Source: Adineta vaga | Lineage: Eukaryota; Rotifera | DNA: 64,000 bases | Assembly: GCA_021613535.1 (NCBI GenBank) | Contig: CP075492.1 | Coordinates: 5,208,001-5,272,000, forward strand | Direction of reading: 5' to 3' | In this document: in pieces, positions 40,330 through 51,667 of the stretch | Layout of the letters: every line of letters begins with the position of its first letter | How positions within the stretch are numbered: position 1 is the stretch's first letter | The notes under the pieces: model-generated | Seen by the model: the letters and a program-made list of their open reading frames with translations, nothing else | What the model was told of the DNA's origin: nothing | Databases searched by the model: none | Program-made: the position numbers and the translations under genes

Positions 40330-42011
40330 TTATTTTCTACCGATCCACACACGTAGTCTCAAACATGTCTTCACATGATCTACATCAAATATTAAATTCC
40401 ATTTTGATGTTAGTTTTTCAAATTGAGAGTATAGCGCATGTCGATCAAACTGATGTAGAAAAAAGCCGCTCATCACTGATATTTGAGGTAAGTGTTCCAG
40501 TAAATATAATAAATGTTCTATTTTGCTAAAACTACAAGTCATTTGTGAAATATTCGAAAATCGATCACAAAAACGATTCATTTCATCAGAACTTTTGAAT
40601 GAATTAGAACTATCACAATATAATTGTAATTTTGTGATTTTTTCATTCAAAGATCGACATAATTGCACATTTTCATCAGTACATAACATGAGTAAATCAT
40701 TTGGAGCCAAAGTTAACGATGATAATCGTGGAGTTTCTTTCAAAATTTCTGTTAAAAATAATGATAAGTTTAACTGATGAATTTTTGGAATATTCAAAGA
40801 TTTCACATTCGACAAATTGACAATCATTTTCAATCTTTCTACAAATTGCTTCTCATAGAATTCCAGACCATCGTTATTGTTAAGTCCAGCGTTTGTTGAT
40901 AAAACTAAAGAACTAGCAAATGGAACATAACATTCTGTTTCTTCTGATAGAATATCGAAATCGATTTTTAAACATCGAACATCATCAAATCGTCGATATT
41001 TTCTCTTCGATTGATCAAAATATTTCTCCTTATACGGTTTTAATATACACGATGATAAATGCCAAGGTAATGTATAAATTATTGCTTGATCATCTCTTAA
41101 CACATAATCTGTAATCCATTGATGTTTTTTCAGCCAAAAATCAGTTTGAAATTGTTTTAATTTCGAATCCATATTTTCGTCCAGATACATAGTAGTAAAA
41201 TTAAATTTGAATATATTTAAACTATGTAATGATGATGTTATCAAATCTTCCCATTGACAAGCATCGAACATGTCGCAATTAGCACGGACAGATACTGTTA
41301 AGTTTATTAAATTGGGCGTGCATTTTAATAACATTTTAATCTCTTCAAATGAATATGGAAAGTTGTAGATAATTAATTTTTGTAAATGGACAGCATTACA
41401 TAGTTCAATCGGTGAAAATTGATCGAGATCATAACTTGAAGAGATATGTTTCACATGAAGATAATTTAACATTGGAAGATCATGAAGAATTTGAATTAGC
41501 TGAGTACAATTCTGATATTGAAAGGTTAAATTTGTGATTGGTAAGTTGAATTTTATTGGAGAAAAAAGTTCATTCATTCGATTCTTTATTAATTGCCTAT
41601 CATTCACTGATTCCAAATAAACAGTAGATAATTGAGGCATTGATGGAAAAGTTGACTTCAGTATTTTTAGATGATCATCTTTCAAACCAGATAATGATAA
41701 TAATCGAAGATGAGAAAATTGATTTAATGAGAAAAATAAAAGAAATACATCAATCTGTCCACATATAATATCATTGGATAATTTTAATGAATAAGTTGAT
41801 CTTTTATTCGAGAATCTAATAATAGTTTTTGACAAAATTGATCGAACGTTGATTTTGGAGTGTGATGGAAATCGAGACAAAGACGAACAGTATGAATAAG
41901 TTCATCAAAACGACTATTTAAATTTGCAAATGATTGATAAATTTCATATGCATTGAGATAATCAAAACATTCGAGAAAAATTTCATTTGGCATACGTTCG
42001 AAGCTCGTCAT
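40330..42011 (-). CDS. F-box / LRR-like protein with an apparent frameshift
   Basis: The N-terminal frame (42011 down to about 41790) carries the F-box: FERMPNEIFLECFDYLNAYE, IYQSFANLNSRFDELIH and STFDQFCQKLLL. It then runs into a stop. The second frame (usable from about 41800 to 40330) continues the same protein: YSLKLSNDIICGQIDVFLLF, LRLLSLSGL, MPQLSTVYLESV, LINLTVSVRA, VKSLNIPKI and LRVWIGRK at the end. One missing base at about 41786-41800 explains the switch, as there is no room for an intron. If real, only the F-box part is made. About 560 residues when both frames are counted. Presumed SCF ligase adaptor; the same family as the intact gene at 7911-9776. Confidence 0.75.
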
Positions 42012-42340
42012 AGTTGTGTATGAAGTGAATGAAAAAAACAGTTATTCATCTTTATATGCATATATATATATATGACGCATGGTTTTTTTCCTTCACCTAT
42101 AGGAATGAGGGAAAAATCAAAATTATGTCACTCTTAATATATGGCATAGTTTCGATAGAATCAAAACTGTTATTGTGACTAATAAATTACTCGAGAATCC
42201 TTTGATAAAATCTGTATTGCATTCTCGTATTGCTTGTATACACGTTAACTATTGTTTTTGATTTATTATATGTAGAAAAACAACTTTTACTAAATCTCAA
42301 TCAAAAAAGATAAATCAAATAGATCATTTTCATTTCCATA

Positions 42341-43521
42341 CTATATTAAACGCCATAATTGTTCGTGTATCGGCAGTTCTGACGTTGGTGATTCATCGAT
42401 TGGCAAGAGACTTTTTACAATGTCCACTACATCTTTTGCACAACCCCATGATAATGTCACACCTGCACCGGAATGACCATAACAATGAATAACATTCATA
42501 CCATCCGAAGTTAATTCATGTTCAAGACGAACACCACCTTCACGATAAGGTCGTAAACCTACTTGCACTTTTCCATCTTTAACATCATCAAGTGCTGGTA
42601 GGATTTTAGCACACATACGACGAATATGACATGTATCATTCTCTGTTGGTGTTGTTTTCCAATCGTCCATCTGAAATGTACCACCTAAAACAACAGTATC
42701 TGATTGTGGAATAATATAACCACATCCTTCCTCTTTCATATCAATATAATACTGCGATTTAATCCAAGGAGCATTGACACGAATTACCTGGAGACAGAGA
42801 AACACAATATCTAATAAATATAAATATACGAAACTAATGAACCTACCTGTCCTCGTGCTGGTCGAACAGCTAGATCACCAACTAGATATCTAGCACCTAA
42901 ACCAGTACAATTGATGACGACATCGGCTTGACCTTTTAAATCATCTAATGATAAGATTTTCTTGCGAATAAATTTTACACGTGAATCTTTTTCTAAAAAA
43001 CGATGTAGTTCAGGTAAATATCGTCGTACTTCAACGACGACCGATGACATGACAAAACCTGTGACAGGTGCTAAATGATCAAATATCCGAAGTTCAGTAT
43101 TATTTAGCCTTCGATAATGTCGAACCAGAGCTAGAAATGGAAAATCAATAGAAATATCATTATTATCCACATGTTTTTGTTGTTGTTGTTGTTGTTCTTC
43201 TTCTTCTTGCTTCATCATTGTATAGCTAGTTAATTGTATGACACCAGCTCGTGCAGCTTTTGTCGAAAAATATTCTTCCATAAATATTTCATAGGAATAA
43301 CGAGCCCATTTCAACATACGTTGATCACTTAATTCTAATCCATATGGTTGCCAAAATCCGGCCGAAATATCACCTGTTGTGTCTGGTGAAAGTGCTTCAC
43401 TGATTATAGTTAACTGTAGATTGTCAGTTGATACATATTCTTTAAGAAGTGTACATGCTGTTGTCAAACCAATAACACCACCACCAACAATAATTACACG
43501 ATAATTTAGATTGTTCGACAT
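42341..43521 (-). CDS. D-amino-acid / D-aspartate oxidase (FAD flavoenzyme)
   Basis: Two exons (43521-42847, 42787-42341) joined in phase 0 give 373 residues, close to the 340-370 usual in the family. The N-terminus is the FAD-binding motif VIIVGGGVIGLTTACTLL. DTTGDISAGFWQPYGLE matches the D-x-T-S-x-x-A-G-x-x-P region. DVVINCTGLGARYLVGD is the conserved second FAD strand, RPARGQ follows, and GLRPYREGGVRLE and VIHCYGHSGAGVTLSWGCA match the DAO signature with the substrate-binding Arg. A Glu/Gln-rich insert (EEEEQQQQQQ) lies at about residue 125. The enzyme oxidises D-amino acids to 2-oxo acids, NH3 and H2O2, usually in peroxisomes; the end QLWRLI is not a clear PTS1. An ATG at 43611 would add a hydrophobic leader, but TATCACAG just before 43521 looks like an intron end, so I chose 43521. 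Confidence 0.88.
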
Positions 43522-45016
43522 CCTGTGATAATATATCAAAATGAATGTTGTATTAATGTTTAGATAAAATGTAGTTATAAGAATGAAAAAGAAAGAGAGA
43601 AAAAGTCGCATGTATTGATAATGATTAGATAAAAGGTCAGAGATGAAACAGGTATATAGAAGAGATTGTATCTTTTTCTATTTACTTGATTTTTTTTGTC
43701 TTTCACCTTGCTAATGTGAATATGTTATACAGTGATCATTAACGAAGAAATACATTCAAAAAGTTAATTTTATTGTAATAAAATAAATTCATCATTTAAC
43801 TTTGATATGCTGATAGTGTAGTACCCTCAAAGAGTTGATGTGAATTAAAACTGACAAATTTTATGTTTAGCACCAGAAATGAAATTCATTCAATCTATTG
43901 TAGTTACTGATTCTGATAATCTATGAAGTAAAGTTGTTTTGAATCCCTTTCAAAGTTCTAAATCATCTTTGAGTTCAGTATATATGTCAAAAAATGTAAA
44001 ATAAAACTGATTCACTATTCATTGCACAAAGAAGTTCATCACTTATCAAACATTCAATAAACCCTTGACGATGATCAAGATATGCCATCATTATAAATAA
44101 ACCATATACAACATCTAATGAGTAGATTGGATATATATCGCACTAGGAATTTGATTTGATAAAGTATTATTTTCATGATGCATTCCTCGAGATCTTATAA
44201 CAAATCCAAATAGATCCGGTCTATACTAAATTTTCACAAACTTCGTTTTGTTGAATTCATACTAGATTCAATTGTTAATTCAGCTGTAGGTTATGTACAA
44301 TGAACGATTCAATGACTTGTTCTCCGATGTATCAAAATCTTCTCATAATTTTGTCATGTTCATTGCTGTTGCTTATCTCAATTAATATTCAAGTTTTTGA
44401 TCTTCAATTTTCATAACAATCGAGGTTTAAATTTTGTCACATAGATTCTTGTTGTTGAACAGTATGCCAATGTACACACAAATTTCATTTGATAGAAATT
44501 TACTGTAGTTATATGCAGTAATTAGTGGCTTTACTGGATTAGATATAACATTTTATAGCTGTATTTTCAAAAGAATATGTCTATTACATACATTTTAGAC
44601 AAACGAATTGTTAAACTTCATGCTGTATAGTAATTTTCCGATAGAGGATGTCCGATAGAAGAAATTATTCTATTGATACATTCATTCTCTTCCTAGAAGT
44701 AGACAAGTTTTGAGATTTTCTGAGTCTTTCGAACAAAATGTGATAAATCCTGTGTTTAAAACAATTCAGCCAAACTATGATAGAAAAAAAACATTTTTCT
44801 TCTTCCGTTCTTTACTTTTTAAGGCATTGAAAACTATTACATTCATACGGACATGCGCTGTTTTGGCAGACTGTTACAAATAAAATCTATAGTTCTACAA
44901 ATGCATAGGACGTAAAACAAACTGTCGCATTGCATACCGATTTAGTGCAGGTAACTGATTATAATACTGAATTCAAACCTTTCCATCTACTGTTGATCAT
45001 TAAAAAAGAAACAGCA
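43522..45016. other. Intergenic, nothing recognised
   Basis: About 1.5 kb of AT-rich sequence with short, stop-ridden frames on both strands. No RNA gene, repeat or remnant that I could support. Confidence 0.4.
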
Positions 45017-47815
45017 ATGAAACGTCGAACAAGCGAAACAGATGAGAACTTGTCCAGTAAAACGTTTATTAAAAAGAATTCATCAACTTTTCAATTATCA
45101 TACTCTTCGAATGAATATCGTATCTATTGGTTCGATGAATATCATACGAATCTGCTTGAACATTTCAACATTAGTCAATCACGATTACGTGGTATTATTG
45201 ACTATCTTGAAATCTATAATCAATTGGACGCATGTGAAACAGCGATACGTAATTGTGCTGGAGGAAATATATTCCTCATCGTCAATGCATCTATGTGTCT
45301 CAAATTCTTAACTTTATTTCATGACTCACGAGCAATTCATTCCATCTATACTTATGAATGTAATGAATGTATTGATCAATCAATTCTGGATCAGTTTAAA
45401 ACATATAAACAAGTAAATTATTATTGACTTTTGTTGCCGACAAGATAAATAATAGTCATATAATCTCTCTATAGTTTGAAGGAATATATGATCAGCCCAA
45501 TGAAGTATTTATCCATCTGTCGAAAGCAGTTCGTATTCATTCTCGTCACTTATTTGAAGAAAACAATAATCTTCTATTGTCAACTCCGGAAAAATTGCAG
45601 CGAACTACTGGATTGCACTCACGTGTTGAATTAATGAATTGGTTTACGTATCTATTTGACGTAATCGAAGAAGTACCAGGAAGTCATAAATCAAAAGAGA
45701 AATTTGTTCAAGAATGTCGAACTCGATATTGCAACACTCCGTCCATTCTTCGAGCTGTAGAAGAGTTCAATACAACTTATGAACCGCAAAAAGCAATTTG
45801 GTGGTATACTCGTGAAGGTTTCCTTTTCCGATTTCTCAATCGAGCATTACGACAACAGGATCAAAATGATATATTACTATTACATTTTTATATTCATGAT
45901 CTTACTCAACAGTTAAAAATTGAATTTGATAAGAATCATGATGCAGATTGGACCGATGAACATGTTTATCGAGGTCAATTGATGTCTATGAATGAAATTA
46001 AATTTATCGAGAAACGGCAACTTCATACACTTTATGCTAATACATTCCTATCGACATCGACAGATCTTGATATTGTGCAAATGTTTGCCGGTATCGGTTG
46101 TAACGATCTTGATGCTCCTCTACAATCTGTTATAATAGATATAACCGGAAATTCTATGGAATATCCATCAGAAAAAAGTGTAGCTGATATTCATCATTTG
46201 AGTTATACGAATGATGAAAAAGAAATTCTTTTTTCAGCAGCATATACATTCGTAACAGACAGTGTCACTTATGATGAAAGTGATAAAGTTTGGAAGATTC
46301 ATTTGAATCGTATTGCCGATGCTTACGATTTAAAAGTTGAAGTTGATCAACGTCTAATTAAACTCGATGTACTCATACGAATAATATTAGACGATGCAGA
46401 TTCATCTATGGATCTTAGTGAAGATGAAAAAAGTACATCCATACTATGTGCTACTAATATCTCACTTCTCCTCCAAGAACTTAGTGGTTATGACAGTACA
46501 CATATAACATTGAATACTAGAGCGAACACGGAGCAAGTTGGTGAACATAATCCTCCTTATGAATTAACAGCACTTCGTACATTTGTGGAATGTTCCGTAA
46601 ATCGTCAGTATACAATTTCTTCGTTAACACTTATGACTTCACATGATTGTCTGGGTAATATATATAAAGAAAAGGGAAAGTACGAATTGGCTTTTGAACA
46701 TTTTAACAAAGCAAATGCTTATTCTGATGATACTGTAAATAAACGAATAGCTTTCACTAGGAAAGTAAGTTGTAAAAGATATCTTTATTGTAAAGTTCCA
46801 TTTGTATGTTTGTCAACATAGGTTAATCTTGCACAGACACATAAACTAGCTGGTCAATTTGCAGAAGCATATTTGATATACGACGAACTGGAAAACGACG
46901 AACTTACTGAATCGTATAGATACGAACGATTGCTCAGTGATATTGCTTTGGATCGATCCTATCATAGTACTATTTCATTATTTGATCAACTTCATAATTG
47001 TTTTAATTATCTGGAATTTATTCGTCCACAGATTGATTTAGAGGCAGATAATTTTACTATTGCAGAAGCTTATATAGAGTTGGGGCAATTGTTCTTATTT
47101 AGATGGAACAACAGTGAAATGGCAAAACTTTGTTTTACTCGTGATATTGAAGTTTCTCGTATATCAGATCCGGATGAATCGATTATATTTGGACCAAAAT
47201 ACGAACGACTAACTGATGCATATGCACTTGACGATGTTAAAAAGGCGTTGGAAAATTATCAGGCTGCAATTGATCAATATTCTCGTCTTGGAGAAATGTC
47301 ACACCTGGACTTGGCTTTATGCTGGTGCAAGTCAGGATGTTTGCACAATGAACATCAAATTGAACCATTTGAAAAAGCATTGCCACTTATTCTCTCCTTG
47401 AATGAACAAAAGATTTTACCAAATATAGACGAGATTGCATCGTGTCTATTGCATTTAGCGAAGAGTTCTGCTCGATGTCAATCTCTGAATGAAATGACAC
47501 TTGAGCTATGTCAATCGATAATTCGTTTGTATCCACATGAACTTAATTCTGATCAGGGACTTAACAATGATTTTCAAGATCTAATCGAGTTAATTATCAA
47601 ATTACATGAAAAAATGAGTAGTAAGTTTCGTATTGATATTATACGCATTAAATCTCAGAAATATCATTTTAGAGCAAGACAACTCAGTTGTACCAACCGA
47701 AGATGACATTCTTCATACTTGGAAAAGTTTGCCATCTATGAATTCAAAAGAGATTATTCAGCTGCTCGAATCAGTACAACAAAAGCTAAGAAATAGTGTT
47801 GCTACAGATTCATAA
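45017..47815 (+). CDS. ADP-ribosyltransferase (R-S-E class) with TPR-like tail
   Basis: Four exons (45017-45412, 45475-46764, 46822-47620, 47673-47815) join cleanly (phases 0, 0, 1) to 875 residues. Introns are 52-62 nt. Residues 25-165: the N-terminal alpha/beta domain also present in the other two ARTs (YRIYWFDEYHTNLLEHF, GGNIFLIVNASMCLKFLTLF). ART domain about 170-400: Arg298 (EHVYRGQLMS), FLSTST with Ser325-Thr-Ser and ExE with Glu380 and Glu382 (NDEKEILFSA), a complete arginine-type triad. The C-terminal half is helical repeats of TPR type (HDCLGNIYKEKGKYELAFEH; AEAYIELGQLFLF; ALENYQAAIDQYSRLGEM). The first ATG (45017) was taken; an open stretch upstream lacks ATG. Likely role: NAD-dependent modification of a protein bound by the repeats; the target is unknown. 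Confidence 0.87.
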
Positions 47816-48432
47816 GAACTTCATTCTCTTCTTTTCAAAAAAAAAGATTGAATAGAATAAACGTTGCTATAATTTTCACTTATATTGTTTATTGACATAA
47901 TCTATACGTGTAAAACAAGAAAACGAAATACCGTTTAAGATCCACTTGAAGGTATTTTGATTATCACATAAATACGAAGGTGAATTAGTCTGTCACAATC
48001 AGTCGATAAAAGCGACTTGATTTTCTGTCATCATTTAGTAAGATTAAACGCAGTATTACTCGTTAAATTCCAAGGATTAACGCGTTTTTAACGTTACGAA
48101 AGAAATTTCACGCGTATTAATTACTGAAAACGTGCGCTTTTTCCGATTTTATTTTTGTTAAAATATTACCGTTTTTACGCGTAGTTTTTTGATCGTTGTC
48201 TGTCTGGGTAAACTTGATTTTCTGATAGAAGCAATTCAATATTGATTAGTAGAAAAAAGTTGAAAAAATTAGAAGAAAAGCCTTTACAATATAAGACCCG
48301 GGTCTTCTAAAATGAATTTTGTATCTTTCTTCAAAGGGGGTCTTCTATTACGCAGTGGGGGGGGGGGGATAGGGAGGGACATATATAATATTTAGATGCA
48401 ACTAAAATTATGTCTGTGGTTATTTATCAACA
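47816..48432. other. Intergenic region with a possible degraded mobile-element end and a poly-G run
   Basis: TGTCTGGGTA at 48201-48210 is the complement of TACCCAGACA, the end of the foldback element at 25302. Next to it the sequence is unusually rich in ACGCG/CGCGT (TTAACGCGTTTTTAACG, CACGCGTATT, TTACGCGTAG) between about 48040 and 48190. A run of about twelve G follows at 48355-48368, and GGGTCTTCTA occurs twice nearby. The matching other end of the element was not found. Confidence 0.35.
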
Positions 48433-49290
48433 CCCGTGAGTTTTCAAAATGAATCGTGGCATTCTCCTAAAGATCACCATATTCAACCAAGAATTATTGG
48501 TGGGGAAGTGGCTCGCTTTTAAATGCAGAATGGATATTAACTACTACTAAATGTGGACAAAATGCGAATGAGATAACAATTCATATTGTTGTTCATGATA
48601 AAGGCATCGTTTCATCACAAATACGTAAAAGCAGTCAGATTTTCGTAGATCCACATCCATTGTATGCGAATAGTATTGCACTTATTCGACTATCATCACC
48701 GGTTAACTTCAATGTAGCTAAGAACTATGCTAGTGCTATTTGTTTACCTGAAAGAACTGTCGGATTGCACTATCCAGAAGTAAACTCGTCTTCGGTAGTG
48801 AATGGATGGGGAGTCTTATCAAACGACGGTAGTGTGCCATCAACGTTACATCAGGTTGTTGTGAAGACTTTAGCTTATGACGATTCTAGTTGTCTCAATT
48901 CAGTACATGACAAAAAAAAGATTTTTATGCTATGGTTGATGAAGGTGGAAAGGATAGTTGTCGAGGTAGGATTTTGATGATCATTGGGAACAAGTTGAAA
49001 TCGTAAGTCATGATACAGGTGATGCTAAAGCAGAACATCCTGGTATTTATATTCGCCTATCATTCTATCATGACTGGATTCAATCAATTATTAATTCAAA
49101 CTCTTTAATAACAAGCGATAAGAGAAAGTGCACATACTGAACCAACAATTTCATCAACATCAATGAAAATATTAAACCCAACACTACTAATAACAACAAC
49201 AGTAGAAACATTTGAAAGAACGACTACTCAATCTCTCGTCACGCTCACCACAGGTGATTGTGGTGTAACCAATTTATACAAGATAAACCT
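48433..49290 (+). pseudogene. Trypsin-like (S1) serine protease pseudogene
   Basis: Pieces of an S1 protease follow in order: QPRIIGGEVA (activation site and start of the domain), LLNAEWILTTTKCGQ (normally LTAAHC), YANSIALIRLSSPVNF (normally NDIALLRL), ICLPERTVG, VVNGWGVLSNDGSVPSTLHQ, GGKDSCRG (just before the normal GDSGGP) and AEHPGIYIRLSFYHDWIQSI (C-terminal helix). The His is Lys, the Asp is Ser, and the GDSGGP segment with the catalytic Ser is deleted. Reading frames change at about 48515-48525 and 48965-48990. A Thr-rich stalk follows (about 49140-49255) and then GDCGV, possibly the beginning of another domain. Clearly inactive. Confidence 0.8.
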
Positions 49291-49831
49291 AGTTATTTTT
49301 AATAAAGATTCTATCGTAAAAAAACAAACTATGATAAACTAGTAATTAGAAAAGTGGATAAGAATTTTGTATATGAATTACTATAACAATCACATAGATG
49401 TTCTAAAATTATGTTTAACAAAAACAAATTGTCGAGTATCGATTTGGTCCAGAAGCAGCGAAACCGAAGTTTCGCATCCATATGCTATTGGCTCATTTGG
49501 AAAGGGCAAGTTATGCTCCTAAACCGCGGCTCGAACAATACTTATATTCTCATCACTATACTTTATATTGCACAAAAATTCAAGTTATGAAATATTTTTC
49601 TTTCGTTCTGTTCTTCTCTGGCGTCATTTTTTTTATCAATGAATGAAGAATTTCACAACATTCATTAGTATTACAAAATACTATGTCAATACAACCAACC
49701 AGTGACGATCGATTCTGTTGTTATTTTTTTATTATTCAAATTTATTTAGTTGTTCAAATGAAAGGACTGGTATAGATAAGAAAGCTAAGCAAAGCAAAGC
49801 AAAGTAAGTAGCAGAGAAAAAAAATAATAAT
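49291..49831. other. Intergenic, nothing recognised
   Basis: Spacer between the protease relic and the claudin-like gene. AAAGCTAAGCAAAGCAAAGC at about 49782-49801 is a small tandem AAGC-type repeat, otherwise nothing. Confidence 0.4.
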
Positions 49832-50533
49832 TTAATGATAATTTTGATGGACTGTAATGCGATGATTATTGCTCACATTGTATTCAGCAATATGAAAAGC
49901 AGCAATAAATGCTGATAAAACTAAACTAATAATGAGTAATGGCAATGCACTGATAAATAATATTGCACTAAAACCATATTTAATTGACAGTGTACGACGT
50001 AAATTTAAATTATTGAACATATCTAAATTTTGATTTTCAAATAAAGATTCAAATGTAGTCAGTATATTTGAATTGACATTAAAATCCATATTCTTAATTG
50101 TGTCAAGTTTTTGTTTGATCATTGGTGTCATATCAGTTACACTGTTTAGAACTTTCTCATAGTTACGATATGGTAATTCAGGCCAGGCTACTACAATTGT
50201 AGAAAGTAAAATAATAATGGCCATGAAAAGAAACGCCATCGGGATAAAAGATATCTTGGATGATAGACGTTGCGAATAATTCATCAAAGGTGTAAGAGTT
50301 AAAGAAATGACTATCAAAACAGCAGTAATAATAGTTAAAACTGCTGGTATTATTGCTACATCAAGAAAACATTTATCGGCGAAACAATATTCCCATAAAC
50401 CTGCCGAGAATATTTTTGTATTAAAAATTTGCAAATGAATCCATTCTTTAGTAGCCAAAGCTGTAATTACGAATGAAAATGCAGTAAAAACACAGGATAA
50501 AACCATATATAACAGTACACGAGTTCGATTCAT
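49832..50533 (-). CDS. Claudin/PMP22-superfamily four-TM protein
   Basis: Intronless, 233 residues. Four hydrophobic segments: LLYMVLSCVFTAFSFVITAL, ILTVLTIITAVLIVISLTL-like (around residues 63-83), ISFIPMAFLFMAIIILLSTI and FSAILFISALPLLIISLVLS. The first extracellular loop holds TKEWIHLQ...SAGLWEYCFADKCF, matching the W...GLWxxC...C signature of claudins and PMP22/EMP/MP20 proteins. The second loop is unusually long (about 60 residues, LPYRNYEKVLNSVTDMTPMI and on) for a claudin. These proteins act at cell junctions or as membrane organisers. Ends in a polar tail (NNHRITVHQNYH) without a clear PDZ-binding motif. Confidence 0.65.
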   Translation of the reverse strand: MNRTRVLLYMVLSCVFTAFSFVITALATKEWIHLQIFNTKIFSAGLWEYCFADKCFLDVAIIPAVLTIITAVLIVISLTLTPLMNYSQRLSSKISFIPMAFLFMAIIILLSTIVVAWPELPYRNYEKVLNSVTDMTPMIKQKLDTIKNMDFNVNSNILTTFESLFENQNLDMFNNLNLRRTLSIKYGFSAILFISALPLLIISLVLSAFIAAFHIAEYNVSNNHRITVHQNYH

Positions 50534-50779
50534 CCTCTGACTGTGAGTATAGATTGATTACAAAAATAAAACTACAATTATTATAATTTCTCTTTTATAG
50601 TTGTGCGATGATAAAAGCAAATATTAATTTAATAATCTAACTCTTTGCATATTTTCCAGATTTTTTTTTCTCTACTTTATCCTCATGTGCATATATACAT
50701 CACATCTGTTCCTAATTATCAATGAAAATTAAAAAAAAAATTTTTAATAAAGAGATATCCATCATGTAAAACATGTAAT

Positions 50780-51667
50780 TTATTTGAACACAAAGCTTAT
50801 TTTTTCAAATATGATTAATTTTAGTTGCTTGGTAAATTGAAATAGAGCAATAGTTATAAATACCATTGATGAAATAATACATATTGCAGCTGTTCGAAAA
50901 TGATATTTTGGTGGCGAAGTGAAAAATGATATCAATACCATGCCACTGTATGGTAAACCAAGTATTACTAATATAGTTACAATAACAACGATATGACGAA
51001 TCATTTTTAATTCTCTTCGTATACGATATATCCGACGTAGAATGTTCAAGTGTTCATTTCGATTTTGAACATGTCGAACTAATTTAAAATAAATTAATTG
51101 TGTTAACGCTATAGGAATCACATAAACATTCAATATCATAACGATTAAAGGGAAAGAAAATTGAAGAGGAATTTGACAAACTTGATTATCACTATTGTAG
51201 ATTATATTACCATAGAAAACAAATGGCAATGGATATAAAAAACTATATATCCATGTGATACATACAGATAAGAGATGAATTTTCATTGATTTCCAAGATG
51301 AATATGTCGGATATATAACACTTATATATCGATGTAATGCTTGTAATAGAAAAGAATAATTCATTGTAGAATATAGAACATAACTTAAATAACCACGATA
51401 AATACAAAGTGAATCTTGATAGAAAACATTCTTCCAATCATTTAGTAATGTAATGATTGCCATGTACAGAATGTTAGTTGCAAGTAAAATTTGAGCAAAA
51501 TATGTATTCGAAACTAAGATTATGGGAAGTATATGACACGTTTTATTGAAAAGGATAATTAAGAAAAATAGACTATTGAATAAGATAACGAAAATAAGAG
51601 AAATAATCATAAACATATCGAAAGGAATAAACCATATTGTAGAGATTGTTTTGGATGAGTTACTCAT
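50780..51667 (-). CDS. Rhodopsin-like GPCR, intronless
   Basis: 295 residues with seven hydrophobic segments. TM3 ends LLQALHRYISVIYPTYSSW, where HRY stands for DRY and ISVIYP is the classic continuation. TM4 is SVCITWIYSFLYPLPFVFYG. Loop 2 has a cysteine (NQVCQIPL) to pair with DSLCIYRG before TM3. TM5 is LIVMILNVYVIPIALTQLIY, TM6 HIVVIVTILVILGLPYSGMV and TM7 AICIISSMVFITIALFQFTK, without a good NPxxY. The C-terminal tail is very short (LKLIIFEKISFVFK). Ligand unknown. It belongs to the large rotifer-type GPCR set also seen at 36368, with no introns. Confidence 0.8.
   Translation of the reverse strand: MSNSSKTISTIWFIPFDMFMIISLIFVILFNSLFFLIILFNKTCHILPIILVSNTYFAQILLATNILYMAIITLLNDWKNVFYQDSLCIYRGYLSYVLYSTMNYSFLLQALHRYISVIYPTYSSWKSMKIHLLSVCITWIYSFLYPLPFVFYGNIIYNSDNQVCQIPLQFSFPLIVMILNVYVIPIALTQLIYFKLVRHVQNRNEHLNILRRIYRIRRELKMIRHIVVIVTILVILGLPYSGMVLISFFTSPPKYHFRTAAICIISSMVFITIALFQFTKQLKLIIFEKISFVFK

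Noticed and set aside
43522-43611. Upstream ATG adding a hydrophobic leader to the D-amino-acid oxidase
   Set aside because: The family lacks signal peptides, and TATCACAG directly before the inner ATG looks like the end of a leader intron.
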